NCBI GenBank assembly: GCA_025642075.2
Contig: JAODUO010000114.1
Location: 62,001-126,000 of the forward strand
Length of the DNA: 64,000 nt
Origin: Ridgeia piscesae
Lineage: Eukaryota > Annelida > Polychaeta > Sabellida > Siboglinidae
Direction of reading: 5' to 3'
In this document: piece by piece, positions 12,050-23,719 of the stretch
Numbering within the stretch: the first letter of the stretch is position 1
How the letters are laid out: the number at the start of each line of letters is the position of its first letter
Program-made: the position numbers and the translations under genes
The notes under the pieces: model-generated
What the model was told of the DNA's origin: nothing
Seen by the model: the letters and a program-made list of their open reading frames with translations, nothing else
The model's database searches: none

Positions 12050-12900
12050 TCGATCTCTTACACAATCACCTGGCGTGGTGGCAGAACCGGTCCTTCACGC
12101 GGGCGGGAATGTTTCTGGATCTTCCCGACCCACAAACTCATCTTTTCACAGATGCATCCACTACAGGCTGGGGCGTCCATCTCGAAATAGCGTACACCTT
12201 GGGAACTTGGACAGTCCCCGAAGCCAAGTGGTAGGCGCAAAGGAATTCTTCTGGAATTGCTGGCAGTGAAATATGCTCTGCTCGCATTTCAGACCTCACT
12301 GCAGAAAAAATCAGTTCTACTGATGTTGGGCAATGCCACGGTTGTGGCCTATCTGCACAATCAAGGGGGGACAAAATCCATCCCCTTATATTGCGTCAGC
12401 AAAGAGATCCTCCTCTTAGCTCACTGCCTATATATGGTCCTACAAGTCAAACACATTCCCGGAGAGAGGAATGCATTAGCAGACCTGCTATCTTGCAAGG
12501 GCAAAGTAATTCACACAGAGTGGACACTCAAGCAGTCAGTAGTGGATGCTATCTTTGGGGCTTGGGGAAAACCAACCTAGATCTGTTTGCTACAAGGCTG
12601 AACAACAGGCTTCCAGTTTGGGTGTCTCCCATGGCAGACCCTCAAGCAGTGGGAGTGGATGCTCTGTCGATGTCATGGAAAGGGATGTTCGCTTACGCTT
12701 TCCCTCCGTTTGCGATATTGGGGAAAGTGCTCGAGAAGGCGCTCAAAGATCACCCGTGCGAATTAATACTGGTAGCCCCCAAATGGCCCAATCAGTCTTG
12801 GTATGCCAGACTGTTGGATCTGCTAGTAGACTTTCCTTTGCGCCTGCCACTGAGGGAAGACCTGTTTCAACCTCACAACAAACTGAGACAGCAGTCCCTA
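12050..12900 (+). pseudogene. D2 RNase H and C-terminal region
   Basis: HLFTDASTTGWGVHL near 12140 is the first RNase H strand with its Asp, and LLELLAVKYALLAF gives the Glu. The third acidic site reads LMLGNATVVAYL: where DIRS RNase H usually has DN, this copy has GN, so a catalytic Asp is missing. It is followed by VKHIPGERNALADLLS and LDLFATRLNNRLPVWVS, both standard for DIRS pol. Frames change near 12230 and 12570. Confidence 0.8.
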
Positions 12901-12939
12901 CCAGCGGTGTGTCTACACGCTTGGTCCAGCAATCCCTCC

Positions 12940-14768
12940 AGGGGAGAGGATTTTCACAGGCTGCTTCAGCCCAGATCTCCAAGGGCCGTCGCCAGTCCTC
13001 ACGAGTTGTTTACGACAGCAAGTGGCGACTCTTCTCTGGTTGGTGTGAGGAACAGGAGGTTAATCCTTTCAAAGTCACTGTTCCCCAGCTAGCTGATTTT
13101 TTCATATACCTTTTCAATGTTAAACGGTTAAACCCACGGACCATTAAGGGTTACCGGTCAGTTTTGCATAAGTGTATTGAGGTGACGTTCTGAGTTGCAT
13201 GCGCTATGTTTTGATTCGGCTCATTTCCGGCAGAACCAGGACCAGTCGCTGGTCACACTGTATCCTGACATTGATTTTGTGGCCAAGAGTCAGATTTTTG
13301 ATTCGGTTGCGGTGTCATATAGAATATTGACCCGGGGGTAAAGTGACCCGCAGGTCACTATTCTATATAGAATAATGACCCCCGGGTCACTTTTCCATAG
13401 ATTTTCAGTTATAGAAAAATGACCCGCCCTATAGAAAAATGACCCACCCCCATATTTCATGGATATATATTTGAAATAATGATTTTGATCATAATGTTAA
13501 ATTACAGCACATAACCAACTATTTCACTTCAAAAGATAATATCTAATGTTAAATTTAGGTCACCATAAATGAATTTTTTTCTATTAGCAAATGTCATTGA
13601 TATTAAAAAAAGGCATCCAATTATTTTATTATTTGGCAAGGGTATCCTATTATTTGGTGAACTTGGTAGTAAATTTCAACTGGTTTAGCAATTGCAGTTG
13701 ACTAGATGAGGTAAACGGTACACCAGGTTCACGAGTCAATATACTATACCACAGAAATATGACCCCCCACTGTAAAATATTTATTCGATAATTATCAAAT
13801 GGATATTTACTGTAATGCTTGTACAAATCATAAACCATCACATAACCTTATAAATTGCCAAATATTTTATAACATTGACTATTAGGAGCACGGGTCAATA
13901 TACTATGCCATAGAAATATGACCCCCCCACTGTAAAATATTTATTCGGTAATTATCAAATAGATATTTACTGTAATGATTGTACGAATCATAAACCATCA
14001 CATAAGCTTATAAATTGCCAAATATGTTTATAACATTGACTATTAGCCACGGGTCAATATACTATGCCATAGAAATATGACCCCCCCACCTTGTTTCATT
14101 TATCTAAGGCAGTTGGCAGAAAAAGAAAAAAAAATACTGGTGTTGGTGCAAGTGTCAACAAATATGCCAATTGAACATTACTACTCAAATACATACACAA
14201 AATAAAGATCCATAAAGAAACAAGGGGTGGGTCATTTTTCCATAGGGGGGTCAATTTTCTATTATAGTATTTTGACCCCCGGGTCACTTTTCTACGCGGG
14301 TCAATATACTATCTGACAGGGGCACCGATTAAGCTGCAGGCCTTTACCTTGGTGGGGGGGAGGACCCGGATAGGAAACTCTGTCCGGTCAGGGCCTTGCT
14401 GCATTACAGAAAGGTGACCTCAAATCCAGACCTCCGGAAGGGTCGCAGGAGACTGTTTGTTTCCTATAAGCTAGCCAAGACTGATGAGATCAGACGAGCT
14501 ACAATCCCCTCTTGGCTAGCTAAACTGATCAAACTCGCTTATGAGTCGGAATGAGATAATCCGCAGACCTTGCAGTTAACCAAAGTTTCGGCTCAGGAAG
14601 TCCGTGCCCTGTCAGCTTCCTGGAGCGTCTTTCGTGGCGTTCCCATGGACGTGATCATGGAGGCATGCACCTGGCGGACAAAGAATAAATTTTCGGATTT
14701 TTACTTGCGCGATATGTGATCTTTCCTGGACGACATGTTTGTCCTGAAGCCCTCCGTGGCGGGTCAGT
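12940..14768 (+). pseudogene. D2 tyrosine recombinase, split by family G element
   Basis: N-terminal core-binding part at about 12940-13312: VVYDSKWRLFSGWCEEQEVN then VPQLADFFIYLF and NPRTIKGYRSVL. The catalytic part resumes at 14319: APIKLQAFTLVGGEDPDR, VRALSASWSVFRGVP and NKFSDFYLRDM with the nucleophile Tyr. The usual His of the HxxR box reads Gln (AQEVR). The 1,006-bp element between them, plus stops near 13193 and 14553, make it a pseudogene. Confidence 0.8.
13313..14318. mobile_element. Family G fold-back element, copy B
   Basis: Inserted in the D2 recombinase gene. It starts TGTCATATAGAATATTGACC and ends with the inverse of TGTCAGATAGTATATTGACC. GGGTCA words in both orientations crowd both ends, for example the ATGACCCGCCCTATAG and ATGACCCACCCCC boxes at 13420-13450. 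Two ~130-bp direct repeats (about 13770-13900 and 13930-14070) lie inside. Both flanks are G-rich (GCGG and GGGGC), so any 2-4 bp target duplication is ambiguous. Confidence 0.75.
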
Positions 14769-14879
14769 AAGGTTCCCAGGTCACACATAACTAGCTGCAC
14801 CTTGCTGTTGTGCATTTCACTTTTCTGATGGGTTTATGTGTTAGCGTGATTCAAGCGCTTCCCACCACCTATCGGATAA

Positions 14880-15205
14880 ATTCATCTCAGATGTGTTCAC
14901 ATGGTAAAGGTATTAAGACATAAAATCGTAAAATTTAGTATTAATTTTAGTTTTTATTATTAATACTTACCATGTGAATACATCAACTATCCCAACCGCC
15001 TCCCATCTTTACGTTGACGCCGTCAGCCAGTATGTATATAAGAGGATGAAGGTGTACCTCGGTGCTGCCACCTAGCATACAGGAGGACACCTTCACTTTT
15101 TGGACTATATATGGTAAATCATATGGGACAAGATATTATCCGAGAGAATATCTCAGATGTGTTCACATGGTAGGTATTAATAATAAAAACTAAAATTAAT
15201 AAAAA
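14880..15205. repeat. D2 right terminal repeat with internal complementary region
   Basis: ATTAATTTTAGTTTTTATTA at 14939 recurs inverted near 15180-15205. CTCAGATGTGTTCACATGG occurs twice in direct orientation (about 14884 and 15150), and an inverted variant CCATGTGAATACATC lies near 14970. This split direct/inverted arrangement is what DIRS elements use in place of long terminal repeats. Confidence 0.7.
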
Positions 15206-16655
15206 AAAATTACGAATTTAGCCAGTTATTGGTAGATGCTTTAGTTGAATAAATGTGTTTCATGCTCATCCAAATGCGTGAATGTATGCAAAGAGGTTAT
15301 TAAAAAAATGTATAGAAATGATTGCTATTGGTGCAAGCATGCAATCTCCATTAATACAGCTCCTTGTCGGAAATAGTTTTAAATTTGCCACTCTTGAATC
15401 ACTTAAAAGTGTGCCTTTTAGTATGCGAATGACTTACGTGGAAGCCATTTACATCAGTCATAGCCATTATATAGGTCAGTATTTTCCAGTGACAAACTAG
15501 TGTCATTTGAGCTTTTTATTTAATTAATAATTTAATACTGATCTATTTGATTTTTGTCACTACCAGCTGTGCCACTGGCCCACTGCTAGCTGCAAGTCAT
15601 TAATATGGGCTCTTAGGACTATTACTTAATCTATGGACAGAAAGCCCCTTCTAGGTCAGTTATCTGCCTGTCTTCAAGACCAGCCGTCATTCTAAGGGAT
15701 GATTTTAGAACATAACATTTATGTATGATTAATGACAACTAAAACATTGTTCATTTTCTTGTCAGAATTCATAACTATATGAGCTGGAGTAAATGTAGGC
15801 AGTTTTGTATGGTGAAAGCTAAATTTGAATGATTTGCATTGGTTTCAAGCATGAACTGTGTGTTCATTTGAATTGATTGGTATAATATTTCATTAATGTA
15901 GCAAAGTGGAGTTGAGACAGGTTATATGGAATTTCTGTCACCTTTTGTCATACGTTAACATTTGATCGCATCCCTTAAAACTCACACTGTAGAACATGTA
16001 GGTTAACAATCTCATCTGAAAAACATCTGTCTGTGATTGTGTGTTGCATGACAGTCGTGTGTGACATTGCATATTGCTGGACCACACCACTGGTGTTGGA
16101 CAGTCTACTGTTTGAACTGTTTATGTTGTTCAGAAAGACTGTTGTGTTAGCGTGAACATGGGCAGCAGTGATGTCATTATCAGACAGCACTTTCTTTGGA
16201 TTCATGAGGAAATTAACCTTGATATCATTCATTGTACACATGGTCGTGACCTGTATGTCATAAAAGTGGCCAGTCACACTGATATAATTATAACCATCTT
16301 GTTGAATGGAGCACCTTCAGTACCTGATTTGATTTATTTATAATAAAGTTGAGATGTCAAATTTTTTATATTACGGGTAAGCAGCATACAATGTAATTCA
16401 CAACTGGCCACCGCACAGTGTAAAATAAGAGTTAACATTGCTCTTTCACCCTAAATCTTTGGTGGTCCATTGAGAGTGACTTTTGCAAGTCCATGCTCGT
16501 GAAGCATTTAATGTTTCTTTATGTTTTCCTTTGAGCTCTGGAATCTGAAGATATTGTTACTAACTTAAGCACTGTGGAAATGTGCTGTTATTATTATAGT
16601 TATTAAGTAACTGTGTCTTGTAGACGGTGTGTGATGTTTGATTTACTTGCTGCAG
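15206..16655. other. PKN intron 1, 3' part, nothing recognised
   Basis: AT-rich sequence between D2 and the acceptor at 16655. Short open frames at 15282-15500 and 15975-16343 have no recognisable domain. No repeat boundary or RNA gene was seen. Confidence 0.5.
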
Positions 16656-16839
16656 GCTACGACAGACAAGAAGTCTCTCGCCAATGTCAACAGCATCGTG
16701 AAGAAGGCAAACAGTAAACTGGAGGAGCTGAATGGTGAACTGCAGGAGATCAATGCCTACCTCCTGAGTAGCAGTGCTGCCAGTGCAGCTAGCACCGGCG
16801 GCACTGCCAGCACTGGTGCCAACAACAATAGTGTCACAA
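16656..16839 (+). CDS. PKN: PKN exon 2 in window: end of HR1a and Ser/Ala/Asn linker
   Basis: Acceptor CTGCAG|GCT, phase 0 in and phase 1 out, donor A|GTAGGTGG. The peptide starts ATTDKKSLANVNSIVKKANS and continues through a KLEELNGELQEINAYLL heptad-like helix. This matches the second helix of the PKN HR1a repeat (vertebrate PKNs have TTDKKSLA and KKLEELHHKLQELNAHI). The last ~25 residues are a low-complexity Ser/Ala/Thr/Gly/Asn linker. With the previous exon it completes HR1a, about residues 15-100 of the portion in the window. The donor has a second GT four bases downstream, so a 4-nt tandem-donor slip is possible and would shift the frame. The preceding intron is 10.6 kb and holds two DIRS elements. 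Confidence 0.93.
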
Positions 16840-17824
16840 GTAGGTGGAGCTCTCTAGTTCGGTGTGTTGTCATTCGTAATGATGTTGAAATGCATACCAG
16901 AGAATGTAGACGTGTACCTGTGCAGGTACACCATGTGAGGGGTAGGTGGGTTGGTGATTTATTCAGAGATTTGTTTTCACCCATGTCTGGCTTTGGCTGG
17001 TTTCAGCCTGTGGTATATGGAATGAAACACTCAGTTGATTACCTGGCGCTGTCAGCAGCTTTTGCTAGTCAGTATGTTGGCTTTACGCCGTATTATCTCT
17101 TGGTAAAACGATTTCACTTGCTTCATTTATACAATTCAATGAGAATAAAATTAAGGACTCTTAGTTATGTGGCTGATGATACACCATTACGAATTACCAG
17201 CGAGGCAGCAACATATGTAGCACTTATCCAGCAGCATGATGAGAATACCCACTAGCCAAATTATACTTACCGAGGACAACCAAGAGACACAAAAACTGTC
17301 AAAGCCTGTTTCTCTGGTGTGTCCTGCAGATACAATGGTAAATAAATACATCATTTAACAAATATAGTTTATGTGGAAGACCAACCTATATTTAAACAAA
17401 GCAAGAGATTATGGAAGAGGAATTGGGCCCAGATAGACCATAACCTATTAAAAACAAAAATTTAATACCAATGTTACGAGATGAGCCACGGTGTGGAGTC
17501 CACAGCTAAAACCAGGATGACCGATAAATAGTCAAACAACAGCAGTTGGGTTAAGAAGTTCGGAGTTTTGAAACCGCCTGGAAGGATGCTCAAACATGAG
17601 ACAGTATAGATGTTTTGGAGAAGTGTTGTTTTGACGATGTGCTTGCATTGGAATAAAGAACACTTGGCAATCATCCATCATCTGACAGACCCTGCCTCAC
17701 CTGCTCACACAGGAGTGTCAGGTGGACTCCTCTGTGCCTCACACTATTCTATATGCATGAGAGCCAGTGATGGTTGTGTTTACCACGCTGGCTAGCTGTA
17801 AGTGTAAGAGCAGCCAGATTGCTG

Positions 17825-17907
<83 letters not shown>

Positions 17908-18554
17908 ATATAGTACTGCCACAAGACATGGGGCCATTATGGTAGAGCTTGGTTGTGTTGTCTCCTGCATCGTTTGATGTTATGCAACGTTTTTGTGCCG
18001 TTTTGCGATGTTGTTGCTTTACAGGTAAATGCCTCATATCAATATATAGCAGTGTAGTTTTGTGGTCAGAACTTAAGGCTCTCAATCAAGCAATCTGGGT
18101 TTGAATAATTTTTTCTGTTCTGAACATTGGAAAGTTTTTATTCTTCTTTACATCAGTTCACTCAGTTTTATCAATAAGTAAATGGCTGCAAACAGGTGAA
18201 TGTGTGCGTGCGTGCATGCGTGCGTGTTTTTCTGTATGTGTGTATGTGCAGTAATTGTTACATGGCTGAATGCTTCCCAAAGAATTTCATATAGCATTCG
18301 AATGGATATTTTATAAAAGTATACACAAAAAATTGTGACAAAATTCACGATCGAGTGGCTCATTCCAGTCAGGGGGTTCCCATTTCATTCACATTTGTTT
18401 AGTTGTATCCTATTTTAACCATATCGGTGCTGAGTTTCTGGACAGCCAGTTAATGCTAAAGCTGTTTGTTGTAAGGATTGAGTGAAATTGATTGGAAAAC
18501 TTCAACTACAATTTTAGTGTACAATGAAGCACATTTTGAATAGGAACACCCTAC
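16840..18554. other. PKN intron 2, 5' part
   Basis: Intronic DNA with a (GTGC)n microsatellite at 17821-17906 and a shorter GTGC/GTGT tract near 18198-18250. No host coding block recognised. The open frame continuing from exon 2 to 17255 is read-through into the intron without recognised similarity. Confidence 0.5.
17821..17906. repeat. (GTGC)n microsatellite
   Basis: About 21 units of a GC-rich tetranucleotide alternating purine and pyrimidine, a sequence type that can adopt Z-DNA. It produces open frames on both strands that are artefacts. Confidence 0.97.
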
Positions 18555-18961
18555 ATAATTATCATCATGCTGTCGGTCATCATGCAAAAAAGACTGCTTC
18601 CATCTCTATTGCTCTCCATTTATCATTCTGCTGTGAGAGTGATGTCCATGAGTCGGTCTATGTCTCTCAGCTTCATGTTTCTCTTGATAATATCCTTGAA
18701 CCGGAGTCGAGGGCGCCCTCTCTTTCTGTGACCAGAAGACAGTTGATAGTAGAGAATCTGCTGTGGTAATCTGTCTGGTGACATCCTCATGAGGTGTCCA
18801 GTCTACCGGAGATTCTTTCTGATCAGAAGATCTTGCATAGATGGCAGCCCTGTCCGTTCAAGTATTTCCGTGTTTGTCACTTTGTCCATCCAGGTTATCC
18901 TCATGATCGAACGCAGATGTCGCATCATGAAGGTATGTAATTTTTTTACCTGTCGTCTCAG

Positions 18962-20680
18962 TCACTTGTCTTTACACTGTCCAGGCCTCGGCTCCATATA
19001 GGAGGGTGGACAGCACAATTGCATGGTATATCTTGCCTTTAACCCGCATGGACACATGGTGGTTGTTCCAGAGTCTCTGGCATAGTTGGCCGAAAGATGC
19101 ACTAGCCTTTGCCATCCTCCTATTTCATCGTCAATGCATCCATTACTTGATATAGTGCTTCTGAAGTAGGTGAATTCCAGAACAAAGTTCAGCTTGTTTC
19201 CATCAACCATGATATCCTCCTCTCGAGTTCTTGTAGAGTTGGGTTGGCACAGCATCTCGGTCTTCTTGATGTTAATCTTCAGGCCGAACTTCTTTGACGC
19301 ATTGGAGAAAGCATCCACTATTTTCTGCATGTCTTCAGCAGAGTGGGCAACAAGTGCACTGTCATGTGCGAATAGCAGCTCTCTAATCAGTATCCAAGTA
19401 GTCTTGGCCTTGGCTCTGAAGTGTGCGACGTTGAATAGGCCAGTGCTCTGTCTGGACTGTATGTAGCCGCCATCCCCCATGTCTTGGAAAGCCTCGTCGA
19501 GCATTGCTGTTAGGAAGATGGAGAAGAGCGTGGGGTCCAGTACACAACTTTGCTTGACCCCATTTGAACGATTCCGAGACTTCCCCTCCAACACTAACAT
19601 TCGCATTCATTCCGATCATAGTTGTGAAGGAGACAAAATATCATATCCATGGTGCTCTGGCATAGCTTTATGTAGAGACCCGTCCACCCGTCATTTAGAC
19701 GGGTAAAAACGAATATGGACGGGTAGAAATATGGTAGACGGGTAAAAAAATGAAAGAGCAAAAAAAAGGTCTTCCAAAACCATACATAATATTGTTAGTT
19801 ATGCCTTGAAAGTGAGTGAAAATGGTGTCACATGTGTGTTTGTACTCCGTTTCAGGTCATCAGACATACATGTATTTAAAAGTTTGTAAACTGGCTTAAC
19901 AGTTAACATCCATGTGTCCACCAAAACATGTGTGACTGGCAATAATTTTATCCTGCATAAATCCCTGTGCTCCGGTTACCTCTAAAGCCACATTGTGTCT
20001 CCGGAACTACCTCTGGTGTTATGTGGATAGATAGTCTGTTGAGGAGGATCCTGGCAAAGATCTTGCCTGCTATGGAAAGTATAGTTCCCACAGCCTGTTC
20101 GGTCATCTTTCTTGTAGATGGTTACAATGCTGCTATCCACACATGCAAGTGGTATAGAACCCACCTCTCAGGCATTGGTGATTAGTTGGTGCAGTCAGCT
20201 GAACAGATTGTCTCCTCCATGCTCCCATACTTCAGGAGAATTCCATCTCCCCCAGGTGCTTTGCCATCTTTCAGGCCGGCAATTGCTCTAGCCATCTCAT
20301 CCCTGGTTGGAATCTCATCGAGGCATGTCTTGGTAATACGCTGTAGGATGTTTTCCAGAGCTTCATGGTCTATGTTGCCAGGGACGTTGAGTAGCTTCTG
20401 GAAGTGTTCACTCCATCTTGCCACAACTCTCGCTGTCAGAGAAGGTCTCCATTCCATCTGTTGATTTCAGGTGAACAGGTCCCTTCTTCTTGGGTCCCCT
20501 CAATTCCTTCAGTCCATTGTAGAAGCCCTTCATGTCGTTTCTGTCAGCAGCTCTCTGCAGCTCCACTGCCTTCCTTTCCCACCAGACTGACTTCAGTGCA
20601 CGGGTGAGTTTCTGTAGCAGCCTGCAGGCATCTTTGTATGCTGCTGTGGTGGATCTAGTGCTCCTGGTTTGCAACACTCT
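18962..20680 (-). pseudogene. LINE reverse transcriptase and 3' domain (interrupted)
   Basis: From the 5' side: ELQRAADRNDMKGFYNGLKE, then ARWSEHFQKLLNVP and GLKDGKAPGGDGIL (the GADGI box). A gap is caused by element 19661-19967. Then NGVKQSCVLDPTLFSIFLTA, LLFAHDSALVAHS (active site reads HD where LINEs have DD), ADD-downstream GLKINIKKTEML and FTYFRSTISSNGCID. The catalytic change plus stops make it inactive. Confidence 0.82.
19661..19967. mobile_element. hAT-like 307-bp non-autonomous element
   Basis: Begins CATAGCTTTATG and ends GCATAAATCCCTG. It is flanked by an 8-bp target duplication, TGCTCTGG (19653-19660) and TGCTCCGG (19968-19975), inside the LINE RT region. CA...TG ends, an imperfect TTTATGCAG inverted repeat and an 8-bp duplication fit hAT. 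The inside contains several ACGGGTA/TACCCGT words. A degraded relative lies at 3609. Confidence 0.8.
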
Positions 20681-20889
20681 GGTGGGCTTGGTCTTCTGCT
20701 CATAAAAGTCTGTCGCTCCGGGTCATTGGGGTTGAACCAGTCCTGGTGTTTTTTTGTCAGGCTTGCCAAGACATGTCTTGACTGTGTTGTATATGACCTG
20801 CTGCAGAGCTGCCCATTCCTTGTCTGGTGTTGAACTTTCCTTCTCCTCCCAGTGGGCGAGAGCACTGTCCATCCCCTGTTCAAAACCCT

Positions 20890-21760
20890 CTACTTCTGGC
20901 TGATGGTACTTAGTTTTGCAGTGTTGAGCTTGATTGGCTTACTTGTTCCTTGCCTGTTGTGCTTTTGTTGTATTCTGAAAGCCACATTTGACCTCAGCAT
21001 CTGGTGATCGGTCCAGCAATTAGCTCCATGCATGGTTTGCGTACTGTGGATATTATACTGACAACTCGTTATGATGAAGTCGATCATATCCCAATGTCCG
21101 GAACGAGGATGCATCATGGTCTGCTTGAACATGGTGTTCATCACTATCAGTTCGAACTCAGAGCACAGAGCTAGTAGAAGCTCGTCATTGGAGTTGCATT
21201 TCCCAATCCCATGTTTGCCCATGACCAATGGCCACTTGTCATTGTCTCTTCCTATCCTCGCATTGAAGTCTCCTATCAGCAGTAGCTTATCTGTACGAGG
21301 GATGTCAGTGAGCACACTTGCCAGCTGATTGTAGAAGGCCTCCTTGTTTTCATCTGGGTTTGTCATTGTTAGAGCGTACATGCTGATAATTGAAGCACAG
21401 TTGTCCTTGCTCAGAGGTAGTCTTATCATCATGATTCTGTCACTTACTGGCCGTGGCATTTCTGTCAGATTTGTGATGATATCATTTTTGATAGGAAAGC
21501 CCACTCCGGCCCCCCTTTTTTCTCCTTCAGGTTTGCCACTCCAGAAGAAAGAGTATTCCAAGTCATTGAGACTACCAGACTCTGCGTCTGAGAACCTTGT
21601 TTCACATAGGGCGGCGATGTTGATGTTGTATTTGGCAAGTTCAATTGCTACTAGTGCCATGTCTTTCTGGTCGGTCAGCTGCTTTTCGGTTGAGGAGAGT
21701 CATGACGTTCCGTTGTGCAATTGTCTGTAGTTGTCTTCTTCTTCCTAGCTGATTTTCCAC
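20890..21760 (-). pseudogene. LINE apurinic-like endonuclease
   Basis: The open stretch 20890-21660 reads IAALCETRFSDAESGSLND, then RGAGVGFPIKNDI, LLLIGDFNARIGRD and a GHWDMIDFIIT..DHQML end. These are the ETR, GDFNAR and xDH motifs of exonuclease/endonuclease/phosphatase-fold LINE endonucleases. The WNVxTL start motif (RNVMTLLNRKAADRPER) lies just upstream in another frame near 21690, so one frameshift separates it. Confidence 0.85.
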
Positions 21761-22060
21761 TGTTGACAGAAGATGAGGTTGAGCAGCGCGGTCCTTGGTA
21801 ACCTGGGTGACGCCCGATCCGGTATGGTGTTTCGTGCAGTTGTACATTTCATGGAAGCTGCCAGCAAAAGTTCTGAAGTGCCGCTGGCTTTTGCAAGTCA
21901 CTAGCAGTTCTCTCTCGGCGAGCAAATATATGTCTCACACCAGCAAGAAGATGTCAAGACAGGTGCAAACTATTTGTCTCTGCAGTGGCTGACCGAGAGA
22001 TGTTGGGAGTTCCATACATCAACCGCCCTTGATGTTGCCACAGTGACAAGGTTTTCTGGT

Positions 22061-23719
22061 TAGGGTTTGCTGCCTTAGCCTTCAGTTCTGTCAAGAACCT
22101 GTACCACAAGGCAGTGGTTTACAACTCTGCATGGCAGGGGCATCAAACTCCGAGGTATTGCAATACCTGAGGTACTGCAATACCTGCATATTCCTACATA
22201 TTATGAAATAACAATCATCAATGAATATTATGAGCATGAGATTGGTTGTCATGGAAACCGAGAAAATCCAAGAAGGCCAACCAGCACTTAGTTAAACAGA
22301 GAGCCCCTACCATGAACATAGACCAGGGATACCATTTGCCTGCCATCTACAACCAAATTATCCCGCCGAAATCTGAGGCAACACACGTGACTCCAGTACG
22401 TGAACAAGGTCCGTAGCTGACGGATCAAAACATTGTACTCAACTTTGACATTATGCTCCAAAGTAAGTTTAAAATATTTACAATAAACCATTCTTGGAGC
22501 ATGAACAATATATTCAATACAGCACTTAGTTATTTTATAATTTGTATGCTTTAAGAAAAAAATACTATTGAAAATGTGTAAAAAAAATCTTAAATTATTT
22601 TTTATACAACCCCCATAACTGAAGATCCAATGCACTTGATGACATAAAATAGAAAATTAGACGTAATATCTTATATGTGTAGGGCGATTGCTAAATTTGT
22701 TTCTGCTAGTAAAACAATGTATGTCCAAAGTGAGTTTTTACTGACTCACTCAAAAGTGTCAACTGGTCATTTGTGGTGTTTTTTTAACTCAGTGCTTCAC
22801 TCGCACCCACACCTTTAACAAGTAGGTGATGTCTGGCCCCACACAAACCTATGACCCTATTTACTCCAGCTGCAGATGATAAAGAGTTACTTAGGGTTGA
22901 ATGATTGTATGATTGAATCTGATCGTAATGGCACTGGTTACAAACTATAAACTGGGAACTGCACAAAAAAACAAAGAGGATAATGTAGCAGTGTTTATTC
23001 CATGTCGAAATTAGTGTGCATTACTTCATAGAGACACACTATTATATCAGTTCACTGAAGTTTTGGTAGTCGCTGGTTTAGTGGGTGACTCACAGTTGTG
23101 TGTATGGTTTCGTTTACCTGTGTCATCTAGCTGTGTTTATTTAGATCTGTTGAAACAAGGATCACGTTTGCTTGCAGCCTGACAACACTGACAATGCAAC
23201 ACAACTGTCTGCTGATTTGCAGCAAATTATCCAGCATCTTGATATATGAAATGTAATTGACGTAGTCATGCCATTGTCAAAGCATCGCAACATATTTTAA
23301 TATAATGTTAGCTGGTATGAGAGCAACTATTCCCCCAAATGAAGTGTTGGTGGTTTTAAGTTGTTTTACTTTGAACAATTTATTATGTATCCAGTCCGTC
23401 ATGGTCTACTTAGGTGATATGTCACAATAAAAATTAGTCACTTGACCCCCCCTCCTGTCAAGCTTTGCCTTTGCCAGGAATGTTGATAATAGTTATGTTT
23501 GAATTATATTGTTGTTGCAGCATGGCAGCTTCTAGATTAAACAATACTGTAATTGATGCTATGGGTGTGTATATGCATCATGCAGGATATACAGACCTGT
23601 ATATTGTAAACAATTGATTCTGATCTTCTATAGTACAAAACCCCTACTAGGGCATTGCGCATTAGTATGGTTGGTCGGTTTCAGGATTGTTTGTGCTTGG
23701 GAATAAGGGATTAGGATGG
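22061..23719. other. PKN intron 2 stretch, nothing recognised
   Basis: AT-rich DNA. The only structure noted is a pair of short palindromes near 22150-22190 (AGGTATTGCAATACCT and AGGTACTGCAATACCT, 20 bp apart). No coding block or element boundary recognised. Confidence 0.45.

Larger units (their letters stand above)
10085..15205 (+). mobile_element. D2 DIRS-like retrotransposon (5' truncated)
   Basis: A second DIRS family, clearly different from D1 in sequence, with gag-like, RT-RNase H and tyrosine recombinase regions in order on the + strand. Its right end (14880-15205) holds direct and inverted copies of TCTCAGATGTGTTCACATGG and ATTAATTTTAGTTTTTATTA. No matching left repeat is seen at 10085, so the 5' end appears lost at the junction with D1 copy 2. 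The recombinase gene is split by family G copy B. Confidence 0.8.
18555..22060 (-). mobile_element. LINE with AP endonuclease and RT (RTE-like), near complete but decayed
   Basis: Minus-strand non-LTR retrotransposon. The 5' part, about 21760 down to 20890, encodes the AP-like endonuclease; RT runs from about 20680 to 18960; the 3' domain and (ATG)n-type tail lie at 18555-18960. Interrupted by the 307-bp hAT-like element at 19661-19967. The same family recurs at 42768-43129. Clade placement is uncertain: the look is that of the abundant invertebrate 'endonuclease-reverse transcriptase' LINEs, and an RTE-like tail of ATG/ATC repeats is present. Confidence 0.8.

Noticed and set aside
16840..17255. 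Continuation of PKN exon 2 open frame as a longer exon
   Set aside because: The GTAGGTGG donor at 16840 joins in phase to exon 3; the extension shows no PKN similarity.
17739..18085. Thr-His-Ala-Arg repeat frames
   Set aside because: Translation of the (GTGC)n microsatellite.
22150..22190. Pair of 16-bp palindromes as an operator or recombination site
   Set aside because: Too short and isolated to support a function in animal DNA.
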